DNA of 64,000 bases, from NCBI GenBank assembly GCA_947179485.1, contig OX359245.1:68931067-68995066 (forward strand), in the 5' to 3' direction. The stretch comes from Allacma fusca (Eukaryota > Arthropoda > Collembola > Symphypleona > Sminthuridae). Within the stretch, counting starts at the first letter, position 1. Each line of letters starts with the position of its first letter. The notes under the pieces were generated by a model, which was not told the DNA's origin, ran no database searches, and saw only the letters and a program-made list of their open reading frames with translations. The position numbers were made by a program, and so were the translations under genes. Below, piece by piece: positions 49,599-60,135 of the stretch.

Positions 49599-50817
49599 TA
49601 GTGCCCCTCATGGGTACAGGTTTTACCCGGGTATTTGGGTATAGGTTCAGGTACAGGTACGTATCAGGTACATACTTTTTGTACCCATCCAATTTGGGTA
49701 CAGGTTCAGGTTCAGTCGTTAGATACCTGAAAATTCAGGTTCAGGTTCAGGTATGGGTACAGGTACAAAAAGTAATCTTTTGGGTATAAACCCATCAGGT
49801 ACGGGTACGCACTGGGTAAATACCTGAACCTGAATGTAAAATACCTGAACTTTCAGGTACTTTTCAGTCAATGATAATTTCCAAGTAACGCCTGTAAAGG
49901 TGTTGTTGAGCTTTAAAAACTCCTCCGAATTTTTGACCTTGAAACATTTTACATTAAAATTTATACGTATAAACTCAGTCAGGAAAACTAATTCCACCGT
50001 ATAGGAACACGTGGCTAGTTACCCAGCATTAGCTGGAATGGCCAGAGATTTTTTATCAGTTCCTGGAACTGCTAAAGAACAGAGATCTAAGATTGAGCGA
50101 GCCTTCTCCTATGGCCCAGATCTTCTGACGCATAAACGCTTATATAAGAGTGGAGTTACGGTAGGAAATGTTTTTGTTTCAAAGCTTGGCTGAAGTTAAA
50201 ATCTGAGCAGTTGGAATCTAAAAATATTTTTTCCATTGCAAAAGCAATTGCAGGGTGCAAAACAAATTCTTAATCGTTTAATTTCTTGCCATTATTGAAC
50301 GTTTAGAAAATATTACACTGCATTTGTATTGTTGGATTGAACTTATTTATATCGTAGATTTTGCTATCTATTATCCTTTTCAACCTTTATGTAATCATTT
50401 TTAGCCACTGATAATTCCAGTACTTAGTCATTCTTTCGAAGAGTAAATAATAAAAATATCTAATCTGATAAATAAATTTATTGAGTCGAAATGTCTTGGT
50501 CGCAGATATTTTAATTTTTTGTTTCGTGTAAAATATTTGGTAATCCTTTAAATTTGTAAAATGGAAAATACCCGGGTAGGTTCAGGTACTTTTAAAATAT
50601 ACCCGGGTACAGGTACTTTTTTGGGTACTTTTTGGGTACAGGTGCTTTTCAGGTACAGGTACTCCTGATTTGGTTTGAGTACAGGTACAGGTTCAGGAAA
50701 ATTGAACCCGGGTATTCAGGTACAATTACGGGTATAGGTTCCAAAAATCCATGTACCCATGATTCAGGTACAGGTTCAGGTCCAGGTACAACATTTTTGT
50801 ACCCATGCGGAGCACTA
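49599..50817 (+). mobile_element. hAT-like element 8 (GGTTCAGGTAC-rich) with a transposase relic
   Basis: Exact 8-bp duplication CCACTTAA (49591-49598, 50818-50825). Ends are TAGTGCCCCTCATGGGTACA and, inward from the right, TAGTGCTCCGCATGGGTACA. Both 250-bp ends are packed with GGTACAGGTTCAGG units. The centre holds a decayed hAT C-terminal domain (50011-50193), which ties the motif-rich class to hAT transposons. Confidence 0.85.
50011..50193 (+). pseudogene. Relic of an hAT transposase C-terminal dimerisation domain
   Basis: Reads YPALAGMARDFLSVPGTAKE, then FSYGPDLLTHKRLYKSGVTV, then a stop. hAT C-terminal domains typically show YPxLAxxARDxLxIPxTS, an E-R-x-FS block and DLxTxKRxRL in this order (family knowledge of Dimer_Tnp_hAT). 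The stretch between the proline and FS is disturbed, and no other part of the transposase remains. Inactive. Confidence 0.75.
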
Positions 50818-50825
50818 CCACTTAA

Positions 50826-52425
50826 TGAAGCTTTATCGAAGTTTCTTGGAGGATGTAGACACAGAATTCTGAAAAAAATGACATTTGGATAAAGGCAAAT
50901 CAAATTGTGTCTAAGTATATATATTATTTACAGCTTCGTGTGCTAATTAGCTTTAAAGCTTTAAGCTTTTATTTAAATTTCCGAATTTCTTATACAGTAG
51001 TTCAGGGCTTCTTTTAATGCTATAAATGTATGATAAGTACAGCAAATTTTCTACATAGTGATTCCCATGGGATGGCATAATAGCTGTAAAATTGCATAGT
51101 TGACACTAAATGGTATTACTATATATGCATATAGTCCTGTAGGAAAATTTAAATATCCAGTACTGAGGGAATGCGGCCTAACAATAAGAGGAAATCACTC
51201 TTCTATATGTATTATAAATGTACACTGGCCTAAATGCGCCAGTATCTATGGAGGTGAAGCATGGGTCCATCAAAATTCGTTTCCTGTTATTGCCTCAACA
51301 ATATTTCAGTTTTGTTGTAAGTAAATTTGAATGGCTAAATGGGATCGTATGATTATACGCTTTGAATCATGCAGTCACGATGTATAAATATTGACACAAA
51401 TAGGATTCAGACTATAAGTGCCATTTAAAAACTGTTTCAAAGTTAACATCACAAATATCTGTACAAGTTAATAATAAATACAGTGTGTTACATCATCAGA
51501 TTTATTATTTATGGAAAAAGTTGTGTCCGCTGCTCTTCAAGAGAGCAAAAATTTCAAGGTTTTGTTGAGCAATAAATCATGCAAGCGTTCATGCATTCAT
51601 ACATACATACATACATACATACATACATACATACATACATACATACATACATACATACATACATACATACATACATACATACGTAATAATATTTTTCTTT
51701 TTCGCTTCTAAAGAAAAGTACATCTGGAGTTCTATTGTCAATGAACTTACAGATGTTATTCCTAAATATTTTATTAAATATATGCAACCCTATTTAATAT
51801 ATCAATGTTTGGCACTGCTGGAAATAAGAATAATTTTGCTATTGTTGACGATCAGAATTCACAGAAAAATATCCCATGTAAAATATACAGCAGCGAATGC
51901 TTGTAACAAGACTCCAAAAGTAGTATTCCAGTGACTGAAGGTTTGCAGAGCAAAACGCTTAACATGCATAATAACATAGTAATTGTTTAATTCTTTCTTT
52001 TTAACGCAATACAAGTTATAGCACCGAATAAAAAACGTGAGATAAGCGGTCATCCATTGACCACATATTTTAACATGTATGCATCCATCGCACGATCTCA
52101 CCAGCTTCAAAATGGGCTCTAAATTATAAATATGATTTGAGCACTGATTGTACTACGGCTATTAAAGGAACCCAGTAACAAGAACCAGTAACATCGTCTG
52201 CATTTGGCAGCTCACATACAATAATAAAGCTTGTCAAAATAGTCTAACATCTGCTTCATTTGAATCTCAAAAGACCAATGAAATTTCCTCTCATGGTAAA
52301 TCAATGACAAAACATTGTAAAATGTATTTAATCCTGAGCAAGTACCTTCAACCATACTCACACCATTTCAAATCCTTGTGATAAGTGACTAAGCTGGAAA
52401 TCAAGTCAAAAAATCAGCAAACAAG
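50826..52425. other. Gene-free stretch
   Basis: AT-rich, with a microsatellite at 51595-51682. No exon recognised before the small peptide gene. Confidence 0.4.
51595..51682. repeat. CATA microsatellite
   Basis: About 21 tandem CATA units. Open frames on both strands across it are artefacts of the repeat. Confidence 0.95.
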
Positions 52426-52874
52426 ATGAGATTTCTACTCCTTGCTCTGTTGATTATTGCAGTGTCCGCTGTAAGTTTTGTCTTCTGATTCTAAGAATTC
52501 AGTATCATATGCTAACCATGGACGATAATTATTTAGTTTACATTGCATGTAGATTACAATGGCTGATGAGCAAGCCCAACCTTCCATTGTCGAGTCCATA
52601 ATACAGGTAATTAGTTACAATTTTGATTTTGAACATTTCAAATATTTACAAAGTCTATCCTTTACCCTAATTACCACTAATTTTCAATGATTCTATTTTA
52701 TGTGAAAAAGGAAAGATATTATCAAGTGTATTCAGTCGTCTGAAATGAATCCACGAAATTCAAGCATGGAGTTTATAAATAATTTTGTAAACATTTTTAC
52801 AGGCAATAGGCGCCGTGCGAGTTGCAATAAAGGAAGCTCGGAGTGCAATGGACGAGTTCAAATTAGAGTTGTAG
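52426..52874 (+). CDS. Small secreted peptide, three exons, 56 aa, unidentified
   Basis: Exons 52426-52470, 52553-52606 and 52803-52874 all join in phase 0 with good GT/AG sites. Exon 1 encodes a near-perfect signal peptide core (MRFLLLALLIIAVSA). Exon 2 encodes ITMADEQAQPSIVESIIQ. Exon 3 encodes AIGAVRVAIKEARSAMDEFK and then LEL. The mature part has no cysteine and could form an amphipathic helix. Signal-peptide and helix boundaries fall on introns. AATAAA follows 45 bp after the stop. I do not recognise the family. Options are a haemolymph or cuticle-surface peptide, a lipid-associated helix, or an antimicrobial peptide. Homologues or transcripts would settle whether it is real. Confidence 0.6.
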
Positions 52875-52918
52875 TGTACAAAGGATTATAAATTAGCCTT
52901 TAGTAGATAAATCATTGG

Positions 52919-52924
52919 AATAAA
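52919..52924 (+). terminator. Polyadenylation signal of the small peptide gene
   Basis: AATAAA 45 bp past the stop. Confidence 0.5.
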
Positions 52925-53910
52925 ATAATTTTTTGAAGCATCATCTATCCAGCACGCACTTGTAATTTAAAATTCAATTGTCAGGCATAATAATTATTCA
53001 TTTTTTTTAAATGTAGTTATGATGTAATATCTATTGAAAACTAAATTAGATTTTCACTCAATAATAAGCAACCTAACAAGAAACATTGTGGAAACCAACC
53101 CATTGATTGCCACATAAAGGCGGTAGTATTCATCATATGATTTATAACAACAAAGTCGTTTGGGGCTTAATTGAAGCTGTTTGGTTGTATTTTCAATATT
53201 CAATGCTGCCCCATGAAGTGCAAAATATGAGTAATATCAAGCATTACAGACATGGCTAAATTATACACAAATGCACTTACAATTATTTGCAATTTTTATA
53301 GAAAAAGAATTTTGCAATCCCACGAGAACCACTGCACTCACATATAAAGGGAATTCACTGTACATGTATATCGTGGTGAAATTAATAGTTAAATCGCTTC
53401 AGACTTGTGAAATACTCCTTCTGGATTGCTCAATTAACTCACAGACGTCAATCAGATATGTATATCTATGTTTGTAAGGAATGCGTCATTTCTTGCTTAC
53501 AAAACTACTTTTACTCTTAGAAAATTTTCCCAGTCCAGAGGTTGAATTTAAAAACAAATCCTAATTTTCATTTAGTATCAGAGATAAATTCCCGAGATTG
53601 CGTGCCAAGTAAAAATGCACTGGGAAGCTGGAAATTAATTCTTACATTATGATGAAGGGAATTTTATTTACTTCATTTCAATGCTTGCCGGATGCAATAA
53701 AGGATCCTTAATTAAGGCGTTTGGATTGCCAATAAAACAATTTCTGTTCCACGTAAGCTAATTTCTACAATATTTAAGTCCTATCAAAATTACTTGCAAT
53801 TTACCATTTCCCAGTGATTTGATTCCTGTAGAGAAGCCACAACAGATCATTTTAGTCAAGCTTCGGGAAATATTACTATAATAACAGGGTTTTATTTGGA
53901 GTTTTTCAAC
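52925..53910. other. 5' flank of WSD-3, duplicated at 59270-59730
   Basis: Contains GTTAAATCGCTTCAGACTTG (53390) and CAATGCTTGCCGGATGCAAT (53679), both repeated in the same order upstream of the WSD relic at 59730. No other gene seen. Confidence 0.55.
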
Positions 53911-56227
53911 ATGGATACATTTTTTAAAATAGAAAAACAAGTCAAAATTCTCCTCGTTTGTTTTGTTATCATAGTCGCGACTGTAATATTGTTCATCCCA
54001 GTCTTCCTAATCATTTCCGTCATCCGTGCTCTTGTGTGGACCTTTGCCAAAATCTTCCGACCGGATTTGGATGGCTTTGTGGATGGACAAAATTCACTAC
54101 ACGCTCTAAAATTTTCCAACAAGGCAACCACAAACATTGTCATATGTGCCATTCTGGAAGGTCAAATCCCATTAGAAATCATACGGAAAAACGTGCAAGA
54201 AAAATTATTCCCATCGGAGTCCCCAGCGAATTTGTCCTACAAAGTTTTCAAAAACACATGGACAAATTTTATGGGCTGGGCATTTTGGAAACGAGACCTA
54301 GATTTTGATTTCAGAAACCACATCCGGGATTATGACTACGAAGGGAAGTTGGCAATTCCTAATCCTTGCAACGAAGAGGATTTCAGGAATGTCTTAGGGA
54401 AAATAGTTCAAGCTCCTTGGGATAGGGAAAGAAGTCCGTGGGAGATCCTGAGGGTCCCGAATTTCCTCTACAATGGGTGTAAAAATTCCATGATAGTTAT
54501 ACGCGTGGAGCATGTTCTGGGAGATGGTTACAGCATTTTAGACACTATCAAGACAATCACAGGCAGTGAATTCCCTGTTCCGAAACTGAGTTTATTGTCG
54601 AAGAAATTGAGTTTTTGGGATAAAATTGGGAAGTTTCTGAGGACCCCGTACGATTTAGCTGAAAATATTCTGATGATTGTGGAAAGCAAGAGTAAATTTG
54701 TAAACCAGGGCCGACTTGAGACTGAGGAAATTGTTAGCATTGCTCCCAAAGTGGATGTGGGACTTTTGAAAAAAATCAAAAACCACTTCCGGGTTTCCTA
54801 CGTCTCTGTGACTTATGCCGCAATTGCGGGTGCGATTGAGCGAGCGCTTAAAGAGGATGGGCAAAAGATTCCGAAGACCTTAATTACTTCGATAATTCTC
54901 CCAAGACCCAATCATCCTGGCGGGATGTGCTCACAGTTGTAAGTGTAAATACAATGGGCTATTGAAACAAATCAAATAATGTAAATAAAAATAACCATTG
55001 TAAGTATAAATATTTGGGTAAATTTTTGTAGTTCAGTTGTAGTCGTGGAAGTCCCGATTTCCGGAGGTTCTCCAATCCAAAGATTGCGTCAGATCGAGAA
55101 AAATTTTGAAGACATTTGCCAATCATCTGCTGTGATTGGATACTCAATTATAACAATTGTTTCGGGATATTTCCCTGTATTTCTTCGGAGAATTATTATC
55201 AGAAGTACGCTGGGATTGGGTGTGATGTCATGTTGCAGTAATTTCCCAACCACTACTGCACCCGACTACTTCGAAGGCCATGAGATCCTTGGACTATTCA
55301 TGGGCGTCGGAAATGTGGGCCCATTAGGTATCAAATACGCTAGCGATTCTGTGAATAATGATGCATCAATTGACCCATCAACTTTCTCCCAACAAACTCC
55401 GGCAAACATCTCAAAGTTTCGAGACATTTGTTGTAAATAATTGAAACCCCTCAAAATCTCCCTCCAAAACGTATTACGCAGAAACCTTTTCAAAGAGCAT
55501 CAAATATCTCCAGAAATTGTGGGCAGAATGACTTCACATTTATTAGGCAGGTTTGTTATTGTCACCTCTTTAGGAGGATTTAAAATATTTTTGATCCGCC
55601 CAACCTGTTGACCTGTACTGGTCATAAATCTTTCCAGAGCAATAAGTAAAACTTCTACAAGTTTTTGTTGACCTCTACAGGTCAAAGGGGTTGGTCTATC
55701 AAAAAGACTTTAAATACCGTAGGGGTTCACAATAACTAACCTGCAAAAAGTTTGAAATTATTTTGTCCATAATTTTTGGGAGAGATTTGATGGAATTTTA
55801 AAGCGTTCCCGTTAATTTAACACGTTAGACGTTAAAGCCACTGCAAAAATATATGGGAGGTTTTTACAGGGTATTAATTTTCTCCCACAGTAATTATCAA
55901 GAGATTTTGAGCTGTGCCGGAGTTTGTTGTAAGAAGGCTGATATAGTTTTATTTTTAATGTATTGTTTTGAGTGTATTTTATTACGTATCTACATATGTA
56001 TGTACAGAGTTACATGCAAAAGTGAAGTTGCCATTTAATGCCTCTTAAATTCTGAAAATATTTATGAAACAACCACAACAGGTTTGATGGTCTCAACTTG
56101 TGGCATGAACAACAAGCAAGTTTTCAACTTCAATATACGGAAGAATTTATTCAGTTCGGACGCAGCAGCACGAAACTTGGGCCTGTATGTGACTCAAGAG
56201 CTGGAATTACTTGGAAGTGCCTTCTAA
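53911..56227 (+). CDS. WSD-3: membrane-anchored WS/DGAT-type O-acyltransferase, three exons, 489 aa
   Basis: Third paralogue, with exons 53911-54938, 55032-55327 and 56082-56227, all in frame. The start MDTFFKIEKQVKIL is chosen because the longer frame begins at TTG and this ATG matches the paralogues. Hydrophobic anchor at about residues 12-42. The catalytic motif is VEHVLGDG (His201, Asp205), so the residue before His is Glu rather than Asp. WAFW, SPWEILR and NHPGGMCSQL are conserved. Exon 2 has NFPTTTAPDYFEGHE and is 12 nt shorter than in WSD-1/2. The C-terminus has VFNFNIRKNLFSS. More diverged than WSD-1 is from WSD-2. Expected to esterify acyl-CoA with alcohol or diacylglycerol. Confidence 0.85.
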
Positions 56228-56728
56228 CTAAGTTTATAATTCCATCAGGACGTCTGTGCGGGTCATGTCAGGACTGTGTCCGGTTAAAATAACGTAGAAA
56301 TTATCCTTAATTTAAACACCATACCTCCTGTTTTCCAGGAATTAACATACTTTTCAGATATTGTGTACTTATTCATACTTAATAGTATGTAAAAGCTCAT
56401 ATTCCTTTTAAATTAAAGAGAGAATAACAAAATTCCTGTCTACATTTTTTTACAATGTAGATTTGTCAGCTTGATGTAATTGCTACAGGCTTAAATATAT
56501 AGGTGGATGTGGATGGGCTCTTGTGAAATGTTTTTACTTTCCTTCGGAATTTGTTTTCATACTTTGCATTCGGATGTTTTTTATTCAATTTTACGATGTA
56601 TTTCTTTAATTTGATTGACGCTGTATTTCTTTTCTTATTAAACTTGAATTGTCTGAACGGTGCTATGAGAATGTATATTTTTTACCTCTGGAAACGGCGT
56701 GCATGGTTTCTGCTTTGACTTTCAGATT

Positions 56729-57119
56729 TGTTACGACATAACTCTATTGAGACACTGACATGAAGTCAGTCTTTGTAATGTGCATGATAATCAAATAGTA
56801 TTTGGTATGATCCATCGGATAGTGTGTAATCATGTAAGTAAGAATAAGCTGACTCTGCATTACTATAATCATATATAAATGAGAGAACTTGTGTGAGAAA
56901 AAGAATCAGATCCGATATAATAAAGCTAACTCTTGAATGAGAACAAGCTACGGAGAGATGAGCGTTAGCCTCATCTCTCACATACAGTACATCATTTGAT
57001 CCCGTACTCATCTCACAGCCAGCGAGCCCCATTCCCCAAAACCCCTATCCCCCTATACACATACATACATAGTTACTCACACACACAAAAATCTTCCAAA
57101 TCCCCCTTCCCCCATAACA
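56729..57119 (+). repeat. 5' LTR
   Basis: 391 bp, TGTTAC...ATAACA. Contains AATAAAGC within a likely R/U3 area and a CT-rich 3' part. Confidence 0.9.
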
Positions 57120-57190
57120 TAGTGGAGGTGCGCGGGTCCCAGGACTTTCTATCAGTCCTGCCGTATTATAATTTACGGAAAAGTGACAAA

Positions 57191-58117
57191 ATGACAGACA
57201 TAAGTGCAGAGTATATGAGACCCAAAATCTCTTATTGCCGTTTGTTTGGTATCAACAAAGACCAGTTACGTAAACTGACTCAAAATCGTGTTCACGCAAT
57301 TTGTTCTGACTCAACCTTACGTGATACCACCAAACTCAAACTTCTTAACACTTTTGCCAGATTTAGCGAATTTGACCAGATCTTTAGTGAATACCATGAA
57401 ATTGTTAAGCAGTGCCACACCACGCCTAACTACGAAACTTTACGTGATTGGATTTTAACATACCACGACACTTTTGGGAGTACCGACGAAATTGTGTGTG
57501 AAAATTCTAATGAAAAGAACCGACTCTCCGAATTTCCAGAAGAAGTATCTACAGCTTTAACGAATACTGTGAGTGCCAGCACAGAAGATGCGACTCATGC
57601 ACGTATTGAACAGTCCAAGAAAATTGTCCGGCCGAAGCGACAATGCAACCCAGTTTTACAGATGCAGCCAAAGTCGTTCCAGAAACTAAGAAAAGTCACA
57701 CCCAAGGTACGTCCACATCTCCGAAAAAATTGCAGCCATCCATGTAAAGCAGCCAAAAAGGTCATCTCGTCACGTAAGAATTGGAAGCGCCCTTATGCCA
57801 GAAAAGGTCCAGTAAATGTAAGTCAAGTTTTTGGCAAAAATGTTCATCATCTATTCAAGAGCTCCAGTGTGCGTCATCTCAATGAGCACTCACGATTGTG
57901 TCGTAATATGAAAATTCCTAAAATTGGAATCATTGCCCGAGATTCACCCCGTAAATTGCTGAGGACGAAGCCCCGTGTTAAGTTCAAGAATTTCATCATT
58001 CCCAGTTCAACTCCTACGTCCACGACCTGGTATGCTGACAACGACCCAAACTTCAATTTTCGCCACATCAACACTTTTGCCCAATCACCACAATGTAATT
58101 TGACCCCTTGTTTATAG
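57191..58117 (+). CDS. Uncharacterised basic protein of the LTR element, 308 aa
   Basis: The only frame of the element, beginning MTDISAEYMRPKISY. The frame is open further upstream into the LTR, but this ATG follows the LTR and has a good context. The first 120 residues are mixed and probably helical (QIFSEYHEIVKQC); the rest is strongly basic (IVRPKRQCNPVLQ, SRKNWKRPYARKG). No CCHC knuckle or enzyme motif is visible. The position and charge fit a Gag-like nucleic-acid-binding role, but no homology supports this. The intact frame in a young copy suggests it was selected until recently. Confidence 0.55.
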   Translation: MTDISAEYMRPKISYCRLFGINKDQLRKLTQNRVHAICSDSTLRDTTKLKLLNTFARFSEFDQIFSEYHEIVKQCHTTPNYETLRDWILTYHDTFGSTDEIVCENSNEKNRLSEFPEEVSTALTNTVSASTEDATHARIEQSKKIVRPKRQCNPVLQMQPKSFQKLRKVTPKVRPHLRKNCSHPCKAAKKVISSRKNWKRPYARKGPVNVSQVFGKNVHHLFKSSSVRHLNEHSRLCRNMKIPKIGIIARDSPRKLLRTKPRVKFKNFIIPSSTPTSTTWYADNDPNFNFRHINTFAQSPQCNLTPCL

Positions 58118-58323
58118 TTTTGTCGGGACGACAATTTTTTAAATACAGAGAGAGATATGCATTGAATGATTCATGTGTAAAATTATTTGTTGAATATTAC
58201 TTATAAGAAATTTAGTATGTAATTATAATTATGATTCTGTGCAAATTGAAATGTTATGAGATCTTCCTATTGTTTATTATATGATTTGAAATGATGCGGA
58301 CATCATTTACTGTCGGAGGGGAA

Positions 58324-58714
58324 TGTTACGACATAACTCTATTGAGACACTGACATGAAGTCAGTCTTTGTAATGTGCATGATAATCAAATAGTATTTGG
58401 TATGATCCATCGGATAGTGTGTAATCATGTAAGTAAGAATAAGCTGACTCTGCATTACTATAATCATATATAAATGAGAGAACTTGTGTGAGAAAAAGAA
58501 TCAGATCCGATATAATAAAGCTAACTCTTGAATGAGAACAAGCTACGGAGAGATGAGCGTTAGCCTCATCTCTCACATACAGTACATCATTTGATCCCGT
58601 ACTCATCTCACAGCCAGCGAGCCCCATTCCCCAAAACCCCTATCCCCCTATACACATACATACATAGTTACTCACACACACACAAATCTTCCAAATCCCC
58701 CTTCCCCCATAACA
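58324..58714 (+). repeat. 3' LTR
   Basis: 391 bp. Same as the 5' LTR apart from one base in the CACACA-rich part (about 58682). Confidence 0.9.
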
Positions 58715-58929
58715 GATTATTAATTTGTTTGTGTCTGCTATATTTTTGATAGTCCCACTAATATTTTGACTAATACATACATACTACGAAAATAAAAATT
58801 TTCTCTTAGAGCGAATATGTTCATTTCGAATTGAATTGTGTAAATCTCAAATTTATATATATAAGTGATTGCTTTTTCCTCAAATAGTCCACTGTCAGAA
58901 ATTTCTCCAAATAAGCTCAGTCAGTCAAA

Positions 58930-58968
58930 ATGTTTCGAAATTATCTTCAGGGTGTTTATGACGCCCGA
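58930..58968 (+). CDS. Candidate orphan first exon (13 codons)
   Basis: A TATA-like TATATATATAAG near 58855 and CAGTCAAAATG context precede ATG, then MFRNYLQGVYDAR, then a strong donor GTAAGT. A possible second exon from 59052 would add only nine residues. It may be a very small gene or chance. Confidence 0.2.
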
Positions 58969-59269
58969 GTAAGTGATTTTTCTAGCAATTTAATAACCAT
59001 CCATGTAATCATATTTCATGGGAAGTTTAGTCTGACTGTAAATAATCCAGGTAAATCTCTGTGGGAATACCAGACTTTGAATCATGTTTCTCCCTGACTT
59101 TACCAACGTGACGCAAATGTGCACGTTCATCACCTTTCCTTTCAATATTGGCAATTATATTCAAAATTTTACAAAAAATGCGAAGTTTACATAGGCATAC
59201 AAAATAAACGTATTCACTTATTTTAATACAATGAAAGCCAAAACTGCAAGATATGAGCACAATTTTATT

Positions 59270-60135
59270 ACGTTAGAATACAGAGAGTTAAATCGCTTCA
59301 GACTTGTGAAATCCTCGTGCATTGCTCAATTTCCTTTACTGAAGCCAATCAGACAAATTTACAGGCAATACGTACTTCATTTTCGTATACCTACACCTGC
59401 ACTTTGGATTTTATTCTTTGCATATTTTTTCAGTTCAGATTTAATCTAGAAAGAAATCCATATTTTAAAAAAATCTTTTTCTGATACAATTTCTGTGATG
59501 ACTTGTAAGCTATAGCGTATTAGGAAGCTGGAATGTAATTGTTTACGCTATACAGATAAAATAGTGAGAGGAATTTTATTTACGGCATGTCAATGCTTGC
59601 CGGATGCAATAAAGCTTCCCCAATGATTATGTCTGAAAAGCTTATAAACCGATTTCTTTTTTATGTACTGTAATTTCTACAAGATCTAAGACGTCAAAAT
59701 TGCTTGTAATTACCCCTTCGAAAATTAACCCTTGCAAAAAATTTTCTGACCGGATTTACACATTTTTTTCCATGAAGAAAACACTCCATTTGGTCTGAAT
59801 TTTTCCCACAAGACCACAAATAACATTAGCATCTGTCCCGTTCTGGAAGGTCAAGTTCCATTATAAATTTTACGGAAGACGATGCAAGAGCGTGACTGTA
59901 CATGTGTCTCGTTAATTTAACACATAAATTCAAAGCAATTTTAAACACTGTAGTACCGCAACGGCTCTTCCAATAAAATATCTTTCACATATAATATTCT
60001 TATTTATATCCAATAAAAAATACAAAATTCCTGAAACAATAAATTATAGAGAATACAAAACAAAATCAGTGTCTACACAATTTTTACAACGTTAGCCGGG
60101 CTAATGAACATTGAGCATTAAAATATTAAAATTTG
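59270..60135 (+). repeat. Degenerate, internally deleted duplicate of the WSD-3 locus
   Basis: Follows WSD-3 in order: the 5' flank (TTAAATCGCTTCAGACTTG; CAATGCTTGCCGGATGCAAT), part of exon 1, a piece of intron 2 (TCGTTAATTTAACAC at about 59912) and the 3' flank (TGTCTACA then TTTTTACAA). Confidence 0.65.
59730..59895 (+). pseudogene. Relic of an acyltransferase exon 1 (WSD-4)
   Basis: Matches WSD-3 exon 1: TCTGACCGGATTT, then CAAGACCACAAATAACAT, then GTTCTGGAAGGTCAAGTTCC. Frames are broken and the catalytic half is absent. Confidence 0.75.

Larger units (their letters stand above)
56729..58714 (+). mobile_element. Young non-autonomous LTR retrotransposon, 1986 bp
   Basis: Two direct 391-bp LTRs (56729-57119 and 58324-58714) start TGTTAC and end ATAACA. 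By eye they differ at one base. The element is flanked by GATT (56725-56728, 58715-58718), a 4-bp duplication as made by many Ty3/gypsy-type integrases. After the 5' LTR comes a possible primer site starting TGG at 57122. A purine tract GGAGGGGAA precedes the 3' LTR. The interior holds a single frame and no protease, reverse transcriptase or integrase. It must depend on proteins supplied elsewhere. Confidence 0.9.

Noticed and set aside
51511-51787. Open frames over the CATA repeat
   Set aside because: Peptides are pure HTYI or VCMY repeats produced by the microsatellite.
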